A DNA stretch of 64,000 nt from Micromussa lordhowensis (Eukaryota; Cnidaria; Anthozoa; Scleractinia; Lobophylliidae): positions 30,013,618-30,077,617 of the forward strand of contig OZ026604.1 in assembly GCA_964020085.1 (NCBI GenBank). Reading direction: 5' to 3'. Under the pieces are notes generated by a model that was not told the origin of the DNA, ran no database searches, and was given only the letters and a program-made list of their open reading frames with translations. Made by a program: the position numbers and the translations under genes. Numbering within the stretch: position 1 is the stretch's first letter; every line of letters begins with the position of its first letter. Positions 60,121 to 64,000 of this stretch are shown piece by piece.

Positions 60121-61646
60121 GGTGGCTCACTAGTCAAGTACATATATGAAAATCTGAAGATTTTGCCTGACTTGAGGAGGGGAGGGGGGTATTTAAAAGC
60201 TCTATTTTTCTGCAAATATTTTGGTTGAGGGACTGAGTCTGGCATGCATATTTAATGTATGATGGCAGCTGGTCACGTGACCTTACTCAGCTCATTATAA
60301 TTCACTTTCGGTTCGGCGGAATCGTGTGTAGCATTAATGTAATTTGGGGCAAAAATTGGACCAAATTTCATTATTTTGGGACATTTGCTGGTGCCAGAGC
60401 TCATCATTAAGGGCTGAGATTGCTTAAACCTTGCCAATTCCAAAGAACTGTTTATTGGCACTGTGAATGTAACAAACTTCGACCAGATGCCCGATTGCAG
60501 CTACTGGCAGTTTGTTATTCATGGACAAGGGGCCAAAAAGCAAATGAGCCTTGTCTCACCAGGCTTCAACTGGCAGATATGAAAGTTTCAATCAATTGTG
60601 GAAGTGACTGGAAAACTTTTGGTGTGTTATTGAAGCCTGGTCAGAGACTTATATAAAAATATCCATTTGGTTGGAGGTAGGTCTTTCCCGCTCAAAGAAC
60701 ACTCTAATTTCCCAGGATGCAATGCGGTCAGATTTCTGCTCGTTGGCTGCTTGGTTGAGATTGCTGACAAAAAGGAGCTATTTAAGCTCTTGCTGGACTT
60801 TTTTGGCCGAACTTTCCAGTTGAGTTGGAAGCAGAAGAGTTGTTTTGTAATGATTTCCCTGTGATTAAATGACTGAGTTAATGAAGGATGTGTCCAGACT
60901 GTTTGTTTGTGGGGTAAGATTTGCATGAAATCCATGTAGTGTTTTGCAGCCGGTATGTAGTTTTTCTGCAATATCTATTGTCTACATTTTCGGCGAAAGA
61001 GCACAGTGCTGCCATCTATTTTCCTCCACTGTTTCAGTGCAAAACAAATACTTCTGAACTAGAATTGCTTACAGAAATGATAAGACCAAGCCTGGAGAAT
61101 GTTTTTCTCAACCCTATACAGTTTCGAATGTTCAGACGTGCATGGAAATGGTAGCTAGGGACATCCTTAATGTTCCATGCTTTTAATATTTCCAGCTTTC
61201 TGGGCCTCAGGCTGAAGGTTGATGAACACTCTATGCAATGAACTAAAATAATGCTTATCTGGCAAATTCTTTTGCTACAGCAGGCAAAACACTGGTGCTG
61301 TGTATTGTCCAAAAAGGTCTGTTTTTGCAAATTTCAACTTTCCAGATTTTTTTCTCTGCAAGTATTGAATGCCAGCCAGCCATTTTAGTTGATTGCATAG
61401 ACCAATCTAAATGTAATCTGCAAAAAATGGTTTCTTGCCTGTGTGACTTATCGTTTTCTCTCAGTTACTGCTACAAGGAAAGCACCCTCTGAGACACCAT
61501 ACCAAGGCTTGTACTGTTACCGTGGCAACAAGACACCCAAACATCATTGTGTTTGTCATCATTCATAGCAACTAGTGTCATGATGTTGGTTTTGTCTAAT
61601 TTAGTTGCATTTTTATGTCAAAGGTCTTTTTGACTAGTGAGCCACC
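60121..61646. mobile_element. 1.5-kb DNA element with 17-bp inverted ends and TTAA duplication
   Basis: The left end GGTGGCTCACTAGTCAA and right end TTGACTAGTGAGCCACC are perfect inverted repeats, flanked by TTAA at 60117-60120 and 61647-61650. TTAA targets are typical of piggyBac-like elements. Internal frames are short and I see no transposase, so it is probably non-autonomous. Confidence 0.85.
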
Positions 61647-61765
61647 TTAAGTACAAGTGCTGCTGCTAGAAAGTGTTAGAAACTGTCCCAGCCGCTCTCC
61701 GCTCTGGCTGCAAAAAACTGTTGGAAACTATTGCAAGCCACCTTAATGATTCTCGTGTGTTGATT

Positions 61766-62034
61766 CTAAATTGTAATAAGATATTCCGGGTAGGATTGAT
61801 TGTCGTGGTATACGACAAAAATTGAAGGATCACTTGTGTCATTCACCATAGAATCAAACAGGATCTCTGGCTGGTCGGTGTTTATGGGCGGAGGCTTCTT
61901 CATGCTCGAGCTGCCTTTACAATATCGCCCCACTAGGACCCGGGCGAGGTACACAACCCGATGACTGCCACCAGTGTAGCACACTGAATACGAGGCATCT
62001 CTAGCAAAGTACACTCCTGCACCGTAGCGAATTC
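61766..62034 (-). CDS. terminal PARP exon (PARP locus D), rest not in window
   Basis: This 269-bp exon has the same length and phase as the last exon of locus C and shares most residues with it (YGAGVYFARDASYSV, GSSSMKKPPPIN, PEILFDSMV). It starts after ATATCAG and ends YPEYLITI. The half-domain with the HGT motif is not found between here and the window end. Either a long intron continues past 64000, or this is a solitary duplicated exon. With the foldback element inserted nearby, it may be a fragment. Confidence 0.7.
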
Positions 62035-62489
62035 CTGATATAATAGACGATAACAAATAAATTAGTGTCAGTACTTATAGAACTCATACTCAGTACTCGT
62101 AGTACTCTCATGGAAAAATACAAAATGAAAAAGCTTCATTGGAGAGCGGGGTATTGCTATCTGACACTGTGCTTAAGGGCAACTTCGTTTTCAAGGCGCT
62201 TAAGTTCACTTCCAGGGAAGGGAAAAGTGCCCTGGAGCGAGGTTGACTGCTCGTCCCGTCATTTTATGAGGAAGTCTCCTTACCTTTCTCAGGGAAATAA
62301 AAGGCGTATTATATACTCCAACATTTTTTCTTTAGTCAGTGACTTTCTTGGTAGAAAATACGCTAGGGTTAACATTTTCATTGTTTTAGAACAAATTTCT
62401 TTGTTCATAGTGCAAGCCCTGACTGGTGATTTAAGTGCATTATGGGCGTGGCCAGCTAATACGGCATTTACCTAAATCACAAGTACAAA

Positions 62490-62599
62490 TAGCCTCCTAC
62501 GCAGACGCTCCTTGGGCTCGTCACGCAATCTTCCTTCCCCACGTTTGTGGGGGAGGAAGAGTGCGTGACGAGCCCAAAGAGCGTCTGCGTAGGAGGCTA
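62490..62599. mobile_element. 110-bp MITE with TAGCCTCCTACG ends and 9-bp duplication
   Basis: TAGCCTCCTACGCAGACGCTC and its reverse complement bound the element; the arms continue for about 50 bp with few mismatches. AAGTACAAA flanks both sides (62481-62489 and 62600-62608). The TAGCCT...AGGCTA termini and the 9-bp duplication match the element at 33385-33800. Confidence 0.92.
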
Positions 62600-62649
62600 A
62601 AGTACAAAGGGCTTTTCTGGTGTTGTCCACACTTCAAACGTAGTGACGC

Positions 62650-63701
62650 CACAGGCAGACCACTCTATGTGTTCGTGGTTTAATATAGAGAATGTATGAG
62701 AGTTATGAATAAAGCTCTGAAAATTGCATATTTAAATCACATCTCGGCCTAAATATCCCAATAAAGTTAATGAAACCATGATCGACTCATGTATGGTGTT
62801 TTTTCGCCTTCCTGGGCCGTCTAAAGCGTCTTACAACGAAATTACTTTTGGCCGGTTACGGTTAGACATAAGAAGGAGACAAGGCATGCAACTTCGAGGC
62901 CGTCAGCCCCGACCTCCTCCACTTCAAATTGGAATTAACGCAAAAATACTGAAAATCTCACCTGAATGGCGACGAATCTTGATAGATGAGTTTTTCCTCT
63001 ATCTCTTCGCCGAATTTCAGCTTCATCCCTCCAACAGTTTCCGAGAAAATCGACGCTGAAGTCATAAATACAGCTTTCTCAATATGATCGGTGCCAAACT
63101 CAACGACCAAAGGAATTCAAGGAATGCAGGCCGTTTCAAATCTACCAATCAGCGCTTGGCTTCCCGCGGCAGCCCGCCGCGGTTCAAATCCCCAACCCTG
63201 CATTGGTAGATTTGAAACGGCCTGCATTCCTTGAATTCCTTTGGTCGTTGAGTTTGGCACCGATCATATTGAGAAAGCTGTATTTATGACTTCAGCGTCG
63301 ATTTTCTCGGAAACTGTTGGAGGGATGAAGCTGAAATTCGGCGAGGAGATAGAGGAAAAACTCATCTATCAAGATTCGTCGCCATTCAGGTGAGATTTTC
63401 AGTATTTTTGCGTTAATTCCAATTTGAAGTGGAGGAGGTCGGGGCTGACGGCCTCGAAGTTGCATGCCTTGTCTCCTTCTTATGTCTAACCGTAACCGGC
63501 CAAAAGTAATTTCGTTGTAAGACGCTTTAGACGGCCCAGGAAGGCGAAAAAACACCATACATGAGTCGATCATGGTTTCATTAACTTTATTGGGATATTT
63601 AGGCCGAGATGTGATTTAAATATGCAATTTTCAGAGCTTTATTCATAACTCTCATACATTCTCTATATTAAACCACGAACACATAGAGTGGTCTGCCTGT
63701 G
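62650..63701. mobile_element. 1052-bp foldback element, two 500-bp near-identical arms
   Basis: The segment is symmetrical about 63175.5. The arms 62650-63149 and 63202-63701 are inverted copies with at least one mismatch (the 93-codon frames in the arms differ by one residue), around a 52-base GC-rich loop containing CCGCGG...CCGCGG. GTGACGC stands directly outside on both sides (62643-62649, 63702-63708), a 7-bp target duplication. Termini are CACAGGCAGACC and GGTCTGCCTGTG. No transposase is present. Confidence 0.92.
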
Positions 63702-64000
63702 GTGACGCTATTCTTGCTGTCTACGCAAGACATACACATAAACAAATTTTATTGGGCCTTCCCATTGGGGTTTAATATATATATTGAAATGACAAAAATA
63801 TCTACAGTTTGATGACAAAGACAAAGGACACTATCTTGTGAAGTCGATTGAAAACCATAAAAACAGGTATTGATCGAGACGAGAAAAGGTCACTCCAAAA
63901 AACGCATATTTTTTTTGTCAACACTGATAAAAACCTCGCACTAAGTTTAGGCACTCGCTGAAGTTTCAGCCTCTATAGTGCAGGTTTTCCTTACGAAATT

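Noticed and set aside
60420..61154. Transposase frame inside the TTAA element
   Set aside because: All frames are short and show no recognisable DDE or other catalytic motif.
62778..63573. Two 93-codon frames in the foldback arms as a real gene pair
   Set aside because: They are the same sequence in inverted arms. The exon-like frame with a splice donor lies on the opposite strand of each arm.
62650..63701. Assembly or sequencing palindrome artefact
   Set aside because: The flanking GTGACGC duplication and the 52-base unique loop are expected of an inserted element and not of a hairpin artefact.

Overview
The window looks like nuclear DNA of an animal, most likely a cnidarian and plausibly a stony coral. 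This is inferred from small genes with many GT-AG introns, a MACPF gene with a cysteine-rich tail, a cluster of PARP14-like genes, and dense short inverted-repeat elements, satellites, tRNA-type SINEs and non-LTR retrotransposon debris. All exon models were spliced by eye and checked for phase. Nothing was searched against databases.

Left third (1-17.3 kb). Three satellites occupy 1-4.4 kb. Then two genes lie tail to tail. A two-exon C2H2 zinc-finger gene (+, 5475-6927) faces a 14-exon gene (-, 17251-7186) whose spliced frame is open for 1467 codons. That long gene has RAG1/Transib-like core motifs: two candidate catalytic Asp, a CxxC/HxxxxxH zinc module, an ALHCEMRN motif and a GYEAGHKLQR motif carrying the candidate catalytic Glu. 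Its C-terminus is a Ulp1/SENP (C48) cysteine protease with His, Asp and Cys present. This is the most unusual object in the window.

Middle (17.3-31 kb). There is a single-exon protein kinase (-), two possible exons of a type II membrane protein (+), a decayed APE/RT LINE (+), and a MACPF gene (+) whose last exon contains a frame break. Several foldback-like repeats follow.

Right half (31-64 kb). Four PARP (ARTD) loci all lie on the minus strand. A is a short WWE-PARP (287 aa). B is a 2055-aa PARP14-like protein: CUE-like helix region, RGG/RG-rich tract, two RRM-like modules, KH-like region, three macro domains, WWE and PARP. C is a proline-rich protein joined to a PARP domain, with a poly-A frame problem. 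D is only a terminal PARP exon. A decayed WWE exon cut by a SINE lies between A and B. By family knowledge such genes mono-ADP-ribosylate proteins or nucleic acids and belong to innate and stress responses; the tandem expansion suggests local duplication.

The right end holds several DNA elements with clear target-site duplications. One is a 1052-bp near-perfect foldback element, each arm of which carries an exon-like reading frame.
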